Below, one piece after another: positions 25,496 through 35,500 of a stretch of 64,000 nt of DNA. This DNA is from Pseudomonas segetis. Lineage in GTDB: Bacteria; Pseudomonadota; Gammaproteobacteria; Pseudomonadales; Pseudomonadaceae. Location of the stretch: contig NZ_FZOG01000002.1 of NCBI RefSeq assembly GCF_900188155.1, positions 62,001 through 126,000 of the forward strand, written 5' to 3'. Both the position numbers and the translations under genes were made by a program. The notes beneath the pieces were generated by a model. It made no database searches and was not told the origin of the DNA. It saw nothing but the letters and a program-made list of their open reading frames with translations. How positions within the stretch are numbered: position 1 is the first letter of the stretch; each line of letters starts with the position of its first letter.

Positions 25496-26107
25496 ATGGC
25501 CCTTCAAACATGGTTGCTTTATCTGATTGCCATTACCGGCCTGTCACTCACGCCCGGGCCCAACGGCTTGCTGGCAATGACCCACGGCGCTCTTTACGGT
25601 CATCGCCGTGCGCTGTGGACTGTAACGGGTGGCGTGATCGGCTTTACCCTGTTGATGGCGCTGTCGATGTTCGGCATCGACAGCCTGCTCAAGGCATCGG
25701 CCAATGCCCTGACCATACTCAAATGGCTGGGCGGCGCTTATCTGATCTGGCTTGGCATCCAGCTATGGCGATCACCACCGCCCAACTTGGGCACCCTCGA
25801 TGATACCCATGGGCGACCGGCCTCATCACTGTTCCGGCAGGGCCTGCTCGCCGCCTTGTCCAACCCCAAAGTGATTTTGTTCTTTGGCGCCTTCCTGCCG
25901 CAATTTCTCGACCCAGGCGCCAACATCTGGCTGCAATTTGCGATCATGGCGCTGACCTTTGTCATGGTCGAGGGCCTTGTCGAGTACCTGCTTGCACGCA
26001 TGGCACAGCGCATACGGCCATGGCTGCAACGCAGCGGCAAGGGGTTTAATCGCAGCTGCGCGGTTATGTTCATAGCCATCGGCAGCGCCTTACCGATGAC
26101 CCGTTGA
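25496..26107 (+). CDS. LysE/RhtB-family amino-acid exporter
   Basis: A 203-residue inner-membrane protein with about six helices and the family N-terminus ITGLSLTPGPNGLLAMTHG followed by GALYGHRRALWTVTGGVIG. It exports an amino acid or related metabolite by proton motive force. It lies 55 bp after the flavoprotein gene and 16 bp before the binding-protein gene, so may be part of that transcript. Confidence 0.9.
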   Translation: MALQTWLLYLIAITGLSLTPGPNGLLAMTHGALYGHRRALWTVTGGVIGFTLLMALSMFGIDSLLKASANALTILKWLGGAYLIWLGIQLWRSPPPNLGTLDDTHGRPASSLFRQGLLAALSNPKVILFFGAFLPQFLDPGANIWLQFAIMALTFVMVEGLVEYLLARMAQRIRPWLQRSGKGFNRSCAVMFIAIGSALPMTR

Positions 26108-26123
26108 GCCGGGTAGCGAGCGA

Positions 26124-26885
26124 ATGTTAAGTAGCATGCACCCCATCTTTGACAGGCGCACGGCCCGCGGCGGCTTTGCGGTGTGCTTGCTGCTCCTTGC
26201 CACCTGGTCTCGCGCCGAACAGCGCCCCCTGAACTTTTCCATACCCGACAGCTGGGGCATGCCGCTGGTTGACCTGGACAATGGCCAGGCTACCAGAGGC
26301 TTTGTATTTGACTTGGAAAACCGGCTGGCTGATCGAGTCAATCGCCAAGCCCGGTTCATCGTCGTGCCGCGACTGCGGGTATCCCAATCACTGCTGGCCG
26401 GTAGAGTCGACGTACATTGCTTCGTCAGCAAGGACTGGATGCAAGGCAACACCGCAGGCTACGTCTGGAGCGAGCCCTTCATGGAGCAACCTGACGTACT
26501 GATTGCTCGCGCCACGCAATCGTGCAAGCAACCACCGCCGGGGACGTTGATAGGCGCAGTGCATGGCTATGAGTACTCCGCCCTGGAAAGCGATTTCGCC
26601 AATGGGCGGCTTGTGCGTGACGATGCCAGGACCCAGGACCAGGTGTTTAACAAGCTGGCAGTCAAGCGCTACAACTACGCGCTGTCCAACGAAATCAGCG
26701 TTGACTGGTACAACAAGGACAAAGGATCAGAAGCCCAGTTTCAAAAGCTCAAGCAGGTCGGACAGTCCCAACTCGGTTGCATGGTTCGCAACAGCCCTGA
26801 GATCCCTACACAAGAAATACTTGCAACCATCGCCCGGATGAACGCCAGCGATGAAATCGAGCAACTCCTCCAAGCCTACCGCTAG
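26124..26885 (+). CDS. Periplasmic solute-binding (SBP family 3-like) protein
   Basis: A 253-residue protein with signal peptide (to about residue 31, ending WSRA) and the type-II binding fold of amino-acid receptors: GFVFDLENRLADRVN, LLAGRVDVHCFVSKDW, GAVHGYEYSALE. No permease or ATPase is nearby, so it may act as a stand-alone sensor or sequesterer rather than in an ABC importer. Two Cys (~101 and ~135) could form a disulfide. The ligand is unknown. Confidence 0.75.
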   Translation: MLSSMHPIFDRRTARGGFAVCLLLLATWSRAEQRPLNFSIPDSWGMPLVDLDNGQATRGFVFDLENRLADRVNRQARFIVVPRLRVSQSLLAGRVDVHCFVSKDWMQGNTAGYVWSEPFMEQPDVLIARATQSCKQPPPGTLIGAVHGYEYSALESDFANGRLVRDDARTQDQVFNKLAVKRYNYALSNEISVDWYNKDKGSEAQFQKLKQVGQSQLGCMVRNSPEIPTQEILATIARMNASDEIEQLLQAYR

Positions 26886-27022
26886 AGATTGAACTGGGCA
26901 GCACAATGGCACCAGCCCCATCTTGACGAAAGAGCGCTCCAGGGCGGGATTTGACTTACCTTCCGCGCCAAAGAAGCCGATAATGCCGCGCCCAAATTCA
27001 CGCCGTATGTGGAAAGCCGCCA

Positions 27023-28219
27023 ATGCCCAACGCCAGCCAGCAAAGACTCACACCCCGCGCCATATTGCTGATTGAGCTCGCGTTAGCCTTGGGCGGCTTT
27101 GCAATCGGTACGGGGGAGTTCTCGATCATGGGCCTGATGCCCAATGTGGCGCAGGACCTGGCAATCACCGAACCGCAGGTGGGCAACGTCATCAGCACCT
27201 ACGCACTGGGCGTTGTAGTGGGCGCGCCGATTCTGGCAATTCTCGGCTCACGCCTGCTACGCAAACACCTATTGTTGCTGTTGATGGGGATATTCGCGGT
27301 CGGTAACTTTGCCAGCGCCCTGGCCCCTGACTATCACAGCCTGATGATTTACCGCTTCTTCGCGGGGCTGCCGCACGGCGCCTATTTTGGCGTCGCCATG
27401 CTGGTCGCGGCCTCGATGGCGCCACCCCATAAGCGTGCCAAGGCCGTCAGCCGAGTACTGATGGGGCTGTCTATCGCGATAGTGGTCGGCAACCCGATTG
27501 CCACCTGGCTTGGCCAGATGCTGAGCTGGCGATATGCATTTGCCATGGTCGCCTTGATTGCATTGCTGACCGTGGTCATGGTCGCCCTGTTCCTGCCTTT
27601 GGACAAGCACCAGCCGCGCAGCGACCCACTGTCTGAAATGCGGGCGTTCAACCGCCCACAAGTCTGGCTGGCGCTGGCCATCAGCTCGGTTGGCTTTGCC
27701 GGGATGTTCTGCGTGTTCAGCTATATGGCACCGACCCTGATCGAAGTCACCCAGCTGAGCCCCAGCTGGATTCCCCTTTCACTGCTCGCGTTCGGGCTTG
27801 GCGGAATTATCGGTAACATTGGCGGTGGCTGGCTGTTCGATAAACTGCAATTCAAGGCAGTCGCCTGGCTGTTGCTTTGGAGTGCAGCGATACTGATGCT
27901 ATTTCCAGTTGCCGCGCAATCGGCCTGGACCGTCTTCCCGGCAGTGTTTGCCGTCGGCACCATGGTTGCGTTGTCGCCAGCGTTGCAAACCCATCTGATG
28001 GATGTCGCCCATGGCGCGCAAACACTTGCAGCCGCATCCAATCATGCAGCCTTCAACGTGGCCAATGCACTTGGCCCCTGGCTCGGTGGCCTGGCCATCA
28101 GTGCCGGCTTTGGCTGGACCTCTACCGGCTACATCGGCGCGATCACGGCATTGGCAGGCTTGCTGGTGTTCTTCTGGGCCTGGAACATCGGTAACTCTGT
28201 AGAACAGGCCAATCCATAG
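27023..28219 (+). CDS. MFS transporter (AraJ/YdhP-like)
   Basis: A 398-residue 12-helix major-facilitator protein; the first helix FAIGTGEFSIMGLMPNVAQ is typical of the AraJ/PbuE/sugar-efflux group, and the loop motif RLLRKHLLLLLMG follows. It is probably an efflux pump for sugars, nucleosides or drugs. GGAAAG precedes the ATG. A convergent stem separates it from the zapA-like pair. Confidence 0.9.
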   Translation: MPNASQQRLTPRAILLIELALALGGFAIGTGEFSIMGLMPNVAQDLAITEPQVGNVISTYALGVVVGAPILAILGSRLLRKHLLLLLMGIFAVGNFASALAPDYHSLMIYRFFAGLPHGAYFGVAMLVAASMAPPHKRAKAVSRVLMGLSIAIVVGNPIATWLGQMLSWRYAFAMVALIALLTVVMVALFLPLDKHQPRSDPLSEMRAFNRPQVWLALAISSVGFAGMFCVFSYMAPTLIEVTQLSPSWIPLSLLAFGLGGIIGNIGGGWLFDKLQFKAVAWLLLWSAAILMLFPVAAQSAWTVFPAVFAVGTMVALSPALQTHLMDVAHGAQTLAAASNHAAFNVANALGPWLGGLAISAGFGWTSTGYIGAITALAGLLVFFWAWNIGNSVEQANP

Positions 28220-28237
28220 CCGCGAAGATGAGGCTCG

Positions 28238-28261
28238 GCCTGGCCTTTGCTCAGGCCAGGC
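28238..28261. terminator. Hairpin between convergent genes
   Basis: GCCTGGCCT (28238-28246) pairs with AGGCCAGGC (28253-28261) around a 6-base loop. It lacks a strong U-tract but sits in the 61-bp gap where both transcripts should end. Confidence 0.65.
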
Positions 28262-28280
28262 TTGGGCAAGACCTGATCAG

Positions 28281-28586
28281 CTAGGCCTCGCGAATCAAAT
28301 TATTGAGGCCAGCAACGCGCTCACTGATTTGCGCTTCCAACTGTTCGATCTGCGCTTGATGTTGCTGTTGCATTTCCAACTGCTGGGCACAGAGCTTGAG
28401 TGCAGTGAGCACCAACAACTTCTCCCCGACCAGCGTCGGTGATGCCTGCTTGGTTTCAGCCAGGAGTTTTTTCAGCATCAGTGCCGAAGCACTCAGCGCC
28501 TCGCTCTTGTCTGGCGCCGCCTTGATGCTGTAGTCACGCCCCAGGATGCTGATCACCGAGACGTTCTCTATGGATGTGCGGTTCAT
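28281..28586 (-). CDS. ZapA-like cell-division protein (second-type)
   Basis: A 101-residue protein with ZapA architecture: an N-terminal beta-alpha domain (NVSVISILGRDYSIKAAPDKSE, then ALMLKKLLAETK), the VLTALKLCAQQL helix and a C-terminal coiled coil (~68-95). ZapA tetramers cross-link FtsZ filaments at midcell. The usual Pseudomonas zapA lies beside ssrS and ygfA; neither is here, so this is probably a paralogue or relocated copy. It overlaps the upstream coiled-coil gene by 4 bases (ATGA). Confidence 0.75.
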   Translation of the reverse strand: MNRTSIENVSVISILGRDYSIKAAPDKSEALSASALMLKKLLAETKQASPTLVGEKLLVLTALKLCAQQLEMQQQHQAQIEQLEAQISERVAGLNNLIREA

Positions 28587-28828
28587 TGATTCAACGCTGC
28601 CTCGGATGATTGACCTGCGCTGGCCAATTCAACCAGGGCCTGGATGCGTGCTGCTGTCTGGCCCTGCAGCTCTTCCTGCTCAAGTGCGCTTAGCTGCAAG
28701 GTCTCGTTTTCATCTTTGAGCGCTTGCAGTTCCTCGACCAATGATTCGTTGCGCTCGAGCAGGGACTTGTTGTCTTGCAAAAGGGTGCCGACAAGTTGTT
28801 CCAACTGCTTCAAATTGCTTTCTAACAT
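28583..28828 (-). CDS. Small coiled-coil protein (TIGR02449/ZapB-like)
   Basis: An 81-residue protein that is nearly all heptad-repeat coiled coil (LEQLVGTLLQDNKSLLERNE, LVEELQALKDENETL), with an Ala/Ser-rich tail. In Pseudomonas a short coiled-coil protein of this type precedes zapA, so it fits as a partner of the downstream ZapA-like protein. No ribosome site stands out at the ATG. Confidence 0.7.
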   Translation of the reverse strand: MLESNLKQLEQLVGTLLQDNKSLLERNESLVEELQALKDENETLQLSALEQEELQGQTAARIQALVELASAGQSSEAALNQ

Positions 28829-29012
28829 AATGATTACTCAGGTCTTTTGCGCGGGGCCGCGACAATAAAGAAATTTTCTTGAAGAAGCCAGACACCTGCG
28901 CCCCTTTAATACAGATGCCCTGCCCAATCCAGCATAAAGTTCAAGCCAAGAGTGGCTACGACCCGCTCACCCCGGCCTGAGTTCCAAGGTGAGGGCCACA
29001 GAGCCTTATTGT

Positions 29013-29438
29013 TCAGGGCGTCTCGGCGCGGATATCAAAACCACTGCTGGATTCACTGACAATACGGAAGTGCTCGTCCTGACCCTTGGTCACGGTCACT
29101 GCCACTTCTCGATTGAGACGGCCGTTGTTGCACAGGCTCTCTCCTTCTTCATCAATCGCAATCCCGACGATATGCCGCCCCGGGGCGACCGAGAAAGTTG
29201 CAGTTTCACCAATGCCAATACGGGCAGCCAGTTTGCGATCAAGCTTGAAAGCGACGTAGCAACCGCCACCAATAAAACCCATGTCTCGATTGATAATGAT
29301 ATTCCCGGCGTCCTGATCGGCCCGCTGGTACTCGAACATGCGGTCGTCCGGGATCTGGGTAATTTGGTCGGGGTGAGTTTTGTAAGATGAACAACCTGTC
29401 AACACAAGCATTGGTAGCACGGCATACATCAATCGCAT
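29013..29438 (-). CDS. Outer-membrane-type lipoprotein, hypothetical
   Basis: A 141-residue protein with a lipoprotein signal (MRLMYAVLPMLVLTGC, lipobox LTGC, Cys16) and a beta-rich mature domain: MFEYQRADQDAGNIIINRD, GGCYVAFKLD, PGRHIVGIAID. Such DUF2846-like domains occur in Pseudomonas lipoproteins often mislabelled as isopropylmalate dehydratase. Its function is unknown. A Cys pair (in GGGCY and SLCNN) could form a disulfide. Confidence 0.8.
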   Translation of the reverse strand: MRLMYAVLPMLVLTGCSSYKTHPDQITQIPDDRMFEYQRADQDAGNIIINRDMGFIGGGCYVAFKLDRKLAARIGIGETATFSVAPGRHIVGIAIDEEGESLCNNGRLNREVAVTVTKGQDEHFRIVSESSSGFDIRAETP

Positions 29439-29585
29439 TGGAGCCCTCCATGGGCGGCTGATTTATCTTGCTCTGCGAGCTTAGCGCATCGCTGCGGTAT
29501 TGGCTCAAGCATAGAAGCGCTCAAGCCAACGAGGGTAATCAATCAAACCAAAGTGTTTCAGCACATCCGTACAAGGCATGGGCCA

Positions 29586-32492
29586 TCAGCGCCTGCCCCC
29601 TTCGGGGTTGGCCGGTATGAATTTCGACAAATCCTGAGCGTCGAGTTGATCCTCATGCAAAAACTGCTCGGCATACTGCATGCAGGCACCCGAGCGGACA
29701 AAGATACTAAACAGCTCGCCATCCAGATGCCCAGCCTCACACATTCCACGCATGATATGCAGGGCCTGGCTGAGCGTCTTGCTTGGCTTGTAGGGTCGGT
29801 CACGGGCGGTGAGCGCCTCAAACACATCGGCAATCGCCATCATCCGCGCCAGCGGGCTTAGCTGCTCGCCGCTCAGGCCACAGGGATACCCCTGGCCATC
29901 CATGCGCTCGTGATGTCCACCTGCGATTTCGGGGACCTGCCTCAGGGCATTGGGGAAAGGCAAGGCATTGAGCATCTTGATGGTCTGGATGACATGCTCA
30001 TTGATTTTATAGCGTTCTTCTTCGGTCAGGGTGCCACGCCTGATGGACAGGTTTTTCAGCTCGCCACGGTCGTACAAGAAACGCGGGATCGCCATGTTGA
30101 AGCCATAAACGTTGTCCTTGTCGAATGTCTCATTGGCCGGACGCGGGACCTGTTGCTCCGGCTTGTCGGCGATCAGATCCTCCCACACAGGCAACTCGAC
30201 TACAGGCTGGGCTTCCTTGCGCAATCGTTCTTCGCCGGAAATCCCCAGCCGGTCGTCAAGGGTGCGCAGCCAGCGCCTTTGGGCGATAAGCTGCAAACGC
30301 TGCAACTGCTCATCCCCCATGTACTCGCTGCCGGTGTTGCAGCGTGCGACAAAGCTGAACTCTTCATCAAGCAGTTGCCATTGTGCATCACGCGCAGCCT
30401 GCGCCTGAACAGGATCGGCACCTTCATTGATCGCTGTCAGATACTCAACCTGGGCATCGCGCTTGAGCACCTCGAATCGCAGGCGTATTTCATGAATACG
30501 GTCGTAGATGGTTTCCAGCTTGGTGGCCTTGTCAACCACATACTCAGGCGTGGTGACCTTGCCGCAATCGTGCAACCAGGCACCAATATGCAATGCATAC
30601 CAATCACCATCACTCATGCTGAAGCCCGCGTATGGCCCTTGCGCTTCCTTGCAGGCAGCTTCTGCCAGCAGCTTTGCGGCCTGTGGTACGCGCTCACAGT
30701 GACCGCCGGTATAAGGGCTCTTGGCGTCGATTGCGGTCGCAACCAGATGGATCAGCGACTCGAACAAGGCCTTTTGCTGCTCGATCAGGCCCCGCGTTTC
30801 CAGCGCCATGGCCGCAAACCTTGAAAGCACCCGGATAAACTCTACATGGCTTGCATCCAGGGCGTGATCATTGAACAACACCAGAACACCCACCAGTTCC
30901 TGCTCTCGACTCAGCAGCGGCACGCTCAAGGTGGCAATCTCAGGCAATCCCAAGATCGTGCAGGCGTGCTTGTCGGCGACCTGCTCGATTGGCTGTTCTG
31001 CCGCAATGCATTGCGTCACGCCAAATAACTGTTGGTCGAGGTTGACCTCGCTCAGGTCCAAGGGTTGCTGCAACCAACGCCCAGCGACAATTTTCAACGG
31101 CGCCTGAGGCGTCAGTCGCATATAGAGCAAAGCCCCTTTTGACTGACTGGCTTCGCTGGTCAAACGCAACAAGGTCGGTAGGAACTTCTCCAGGTCAGGT
31201 TCGGCGCTGAGGCGAGTGATAATGTCCATAAAGCGCGCCAGGGTGATACTGCTCTGGTTTAATGCGCCACTCAGTTCACGCACTTCGGTGATAAAGCTTT
31301 TGGTTTCGATTGGCTCATTGAAATTGAAGCTACGAATCCCCTTGATCTTCAGTGTCAGCCGGGTGATCGGCGCAGCAATGTAACCGGACGCCCAAGCAGC
31401 CAGGGGCACGGCCAGAAGCAGTACGAGCAGGGTCTGCAGGAAAATCTGATTGCGCATGTTACGGGCAGCGCCGATCAGCTCGTCATTTGGAACCGTGATA
31501 CCCAAATAAACCTGGGCCGTGCCTGAATCCGGCAAGCGCAACAACTCGACGTGCCACAAGTTACCATCGACCTGGAGGCTGTTAAGCCTGAAGTCAGTAT
31601 CCTGTTCGCCATTGAGTTCCTTGAGCATGGGCGCCAGTGCCGCCAGCTCAGGGCGCTGCAACTGCTCAACCTTCGGGGCACCGCGCACGCTCGCCAGAAA
31701 AACCTCGGGCCGGTCAGTGGCCAATACCTGCCCGTCACTGTTAAGCAGCACTAATTGACTGCTGGGCGTCAGGCGCCGCTCTACCAACAGTTGATCAAGC
31801 GCATTGTGGCCAATGTCCGACCCCACAACCACACCATGCTGGCCCGTATCAAAAGCCAGGGTTGAGCCGATATCACCGGTGTTAAAAAACTTATAAGGCA
31901 TGGTACGAATCAATTCGCCGCGCCCCAGAGCCTGCTGATACCAGGGTCGTTGCCGGGGGTCGTAGCCTGCGCTGTCACGCTTGATCACCGGACCAACCTG
32001 CTTTAGCTGGCTGTCCAGGTACAAAAATCGCGTTCGGCTGGCGCCAAGCGGCGGATGCTCGATGCCATACACCAGATAAACCGCGCCCGCCGGGTCTGGA
32101 TAACCAAGATTGACGTCGCGCCGCTCAATATCAGCAACCACAAAGTAATTACCTTGCTGGTCACCTGCAAAAAATGACACCGCCCCTGGCGCCGAACGCA
32201 GTTCTTCGACCATTGCCGGAACAGCTTTAAGCCAGTTATCAAAGCCTACTTCACGTAAATAAGGGCTGATCGCCAGGCGCTGCACGCTGGCTCGCACCGG
32301 CCCCATGAGATTATCGAAGTCGATGGCCGTTTGTTTGGCTGATTGCTGGGTGGCAACCAAGGCTTTCCGGTAGATGTACGCGGCGCTCTGCTGATAAGCC
32401 CCCAATGCGATAAACACGCCAACGCAACTGACCAAAATCACGATGGCGCTAACAATTAAGACCCGTAACTTGACCGTGCGACCAATGCCCAT
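29586..32492 (-). CDS. CACHE-HAMP-GAF HD-GYP c-di-GMP phosphodiesterase-like sensor
   Basis: A 968-residue inner-membrane sensor starting MGIGRTVKLRVLI with AGGGA upstream. Order: TM1 (~8-32), periplasmic double-CACHE domain (~40-340, with YDPRQRPWYQQA), TM2 (~355-377), HAMP, GAF-like domain (~430-585), and an HD-GYP domain with HDCGK (H641) and HHERMDGQGYP (from H860) followed by IADVFEALTARDRPYK. HD-GYP enzymes hydrolyse c-di-GMP. The distance between the two motifs is about 219 residues, where most family members have about 60, so a ~150-residue insert is present. The ligand of the CACHE domain is unknown. Confidence 0.9.
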   Translation of the reverse strand: MGIGRTVKLRVLIVSAIVILVSCVGVFIALGAYQQSAAYIYRKALVATQQSAKQTAIDFDNLMGPVRASVQRLAISPYLREVGFDNWLKAVPAMVEELRSAPGAVSFFAGDQQGNYFVVADIERRDVNLGYPDPAGAVYLVYGIEHPPLGASRTRFLYLDSQLKQVGPVIKRDSAGYDPRQRPWYQQALGRGELIRTMPYKFFNTGDIGSTLAFDTGQHGVVVGSDIGHNALDQLLVERRLTPSSQLVLLNSDGQVLATDRPEVFLASVRGAPKVEQLQRPELAALAPMLKELNGEQDTDFRLNSLQVDGNLWHVELLRLPDSGTAQVYLGITVPNDELIGAARNMRNQIFLQTLLVLLLAVPLAAWASGYIAAPITRLTLKIKGIRSFNFNEPIETKSFITEVRELSGALNQSSITLARFMDIITRLSAEPDLEKFLPTLLRLTSEASQSKGALLYMRLTPQAPLKIVAGRWLQQPLDLSEVNLDQQLFGVTQCIAAEQPIEQVADKHACTILGLPEIATLSVPLLSREQELVGVLVLFNDHALDASHVEFIRVLSRFAAMALETRGLIEQQKALFESLIHLVATAIDAKSPYTGGHCERVPQAAKLLAEAACKEAQGPYAGFSMSDGDWYALHIGAWLHDCGKVTTPEYVVDKATKLETIYDRIHEIRLRFEVLKRDAQVEYLTAINEGADPVQAQAARDAQWQLLDEEFSFVARCNTGSEYMGDEQLQRLQLIAQRRWLRTLDDRLGISGEERLRKEAQPVVELPVWEDLIADKPEQQVPRPANETFDKDNVYGFNMAIPRFLYDRGELKNLSIRRGTLTEEERYKINEHVIQTIKMLNALPFPNALRQVPEIAGGHHERMDGQGYPCGLSGEQLSPLARMMAIADVFEALTARDRPYKPSKTLSQALHIMRGMCEAGHLDGELFSIFVRSGACMQYAEQFLHEDQLDAQDLSKFIPANPEGGRR

Positions 32493-32591
32493 GAGCGTCC
32501 CTTGAATAAATAAGCGCCGCAATAAAGCCAATCATTGCCATATCACTATAGCTGGCTTGCCTATAAAGACTGTGGCAATGCGGCCTTGGGA

Positions 32592-35500
32592 TCAGGCCTC
32601 GGTTTGCGCCCATTGTTTATTCAAGCGCTTATCCGACACTGCCATTTTGGTCCCCAACTGCTGGGCAAATAGCGAGACGCGATACTCCTCAAGCATCCAG
32701 CGATACAACTGCAACTGCGGGTCACGCTTGGCTTCCTGGATGTGTTTGGCGTAGCGGGCTTGATACTGCTCCCAATAACCTGCCAACTCACCGCTCCAGA
32801 CGCGGTCGCGCTGCACCTGGCCGCCAATTTTATCCAGGCGCTGCTCAATGGCCTTCAGGTAGCGCGGCAACTCCTTGATCCACTGCGCAGGGGTCTCGCG
32901 AACAAAACCCGGGTAAACCAAGTGGCTTAATTGCTGCTTAATGTCATTGAGCGCGATCGCCTGGGCCAGGTCAATTTTGCCTTTGAAACGCTTTTGCAAG
33001 CCGTGCCAGAGCTTGAGGATTTCCAGGGTCAGCCGTGCCAGCCGCTCAGCATGGTCAAGCCAATCGCCTCGTTTAGCCTCGGCCAGCGCTGCCAATGCCG
33101 CACCGTCGCGCGGTAAGGGGTCTTGACCATCGAGAATGCAGGAATCAAGACTGGCGAGCAGAATATCCTCGACCAACGCATCTATTCGGCCCATTTCTCG
33201 ATATAACAACGCCAACTCGGTAAGACCCGGCAGTTTGCCGCGCATAAACTTTGCCGGCTCATTCAACTGCTGCAAGAGCAGGCGCTGTAAAGCGCGGCGA
33301 TGTTGGAACTCGGCCTCGGCCTGAGTCGCAAAACGCCCTTCGTTAACCGTACCGGCCTCCTCGACCAGCGCCGGATAAACCGTCATGGACAACCCCGCAA
33401 CCTGATGCTGGGTTTTCTCGGCGACTTCGGCAAATGCCCTGGCTTCGATTGGCGCCTCGGTTTTGGCCGCCTGCGGCAACTCCAGGGCTTGCTGACTGGC
33501 CTTGTTGAAACGCACGGTCAACTCGGCCAGGTCACGGCCCTCACCCAGCACCTTGCCCTGGCTGTCGACCACCTCGATATTCATGCGCAAGTGGCTTTCA
33601 ATCGCAGCGGCAGACTCAGCCCAGGCTTCATCCGGCACTCGCGCCCCGGTCATGCGTAGCAGCTCACGCCCCAGGGCCTGCGGCAAACTATCCTGGGCAA
33701 AGGTGATCTTGCTCAATGCCGCCGCCACAAAGTCCGGCACCGGCACAAAATTCTTGCGCAGGGCCTTGGGCAAACCGCGTACCAGCGCCATGCATTTAGC
33801 ATCAAGCAAGCCCGGTACCAGCCATTCCAGACGTTGTGCGGGAAGTTGCGGCAACAAGGGCGCAGGCACTCGCACCGTCACCCCATCCCGGGGATGATTA
33901 GGCTCAAAATGGTAACTGAGCGGCAACTGCAGTTCAGCCAGATGCAAAGTATCCGGATACTGTGCAGCGGTGACCTCGCTGGCCTCGCGGGCGAGCACAT
34001 CCTCCTCGCGCATGATCAGCAGTTGCGAATCCTTGGCACTTTCGCGTTTGTACCAGGACTCAAAACTCGCGGTTTGATAAATATCCGCCGGCAGACGTGC
34101 AGCGTAGTAGTCGAACAGGGTTTCTTCGTCAGCCAGAATGTCGCGACGGCGTGCCTTGGCTTCCAACTCGTCGAGACGCTCGAGCAACTGACGATTAGCG
34201 CTCAAACAACGTGCGCGGGAGTTGATCTCGCCACGCACCAGCCCTTCGCGGATAAACATTTCACGGGCCACCACCGGGTCAACAGGCCCGTAATGCACCG
34301 GGCGCCGGCCAACCACAATCAATCCATACAGGCTGACCTGCTCGTAGGCGACCACCTGGCCGCGCTTCTTTTCCCAGTGTGGTTCAAGGTGGTTTTTCTT
34401 AACCAGGTGCCCGGCCAGCGGTTCAATCCAGTCTGGCTCGATCTTGGCTACCATGCGCGCAAACAACTTGCTGGTTTCAACCAATTCCGAGGTCATGATC
34501 CACTGCGGCCGCTTGCGGCCAATCACCGTGGAAGGGTGAATCCAGAAGCGCCGCTGCCGGGCACCGAGGTAATCGCCATCCTCGGTTTTCTGGCCAATCT
34601 GGCTTAGCAAGCCTGACAATATGGCTTTGTGCAGCTTCTGGTAATCAACCGATTTGGCCTGTGCCTCATCCTTGGCCTGCTTGCCCTGCGGTTTTGCATC
34701 GCTCGGTTTGCCAGCATTTTTAGACGCAGCAGCTGCGCCATCCTCGCGCCGCCCTTTTAGCTGCAAGTCACGGCAAATCAGGGTCAACTGACGGTGCGCA
34801 TCACGCCATTCGCGCAAACGCAGGTAGTTGAGAAAGTTCTTGCGGCACCAACTGCGTAACGCGCTTGAACCCAGGGCTTGGCGCTGCTCTTCAAACCCGC
34901 GCCAGATATTGATCACGGCGGCGAAGTCGGAATCGACATCCTTCCATTGAGCATGGGCTTGGTCGGCAGCCTGCTGGCGATCCGAGGGTCGCTCACGCGG
35001 GTCCTGCACCGACAGGTTGCTGGCGATGATCAAGACCTCATCCAGACTGCCCTGTTTGGCACCTTCCAGCACCATGCGCGCCAAGCGTGGATCGATCGGC
35101 AGGCGCGCCAACTGGCGCCCCAGCGCAGTCAGTTGCCCATCACGACTGACCGCAGAAAGCTCTTGCAGCAAGTTGAAACCGTCACTGATGGCCTTGCCAT
35201 CTGGCGGCTCAATGAAGGGGAAGGCACTGATTTCACCCAGGCGCAGATGCAGCATCTGCAGGATAACCGCCGCCAGGTTGGTGCGCAGAATTTCCGGATC
35301 GGTAAATTCAGGGCGCGCAATGAAGTCTTCTTCACTGTAGAGGCGCACGCAAATGCCTGGTTCGACCCGGCCACAGCGACCTTTGCGCTGATTGGCACTG
35401 GCCTGTGAAACCGCCTCGATGGGCAAGCGCTGGACCTTGGCGCGATAGCTGTAGCGACTGATACGCGCAGTGCCGCTGTCGATCACATAGCGAATCCCGG

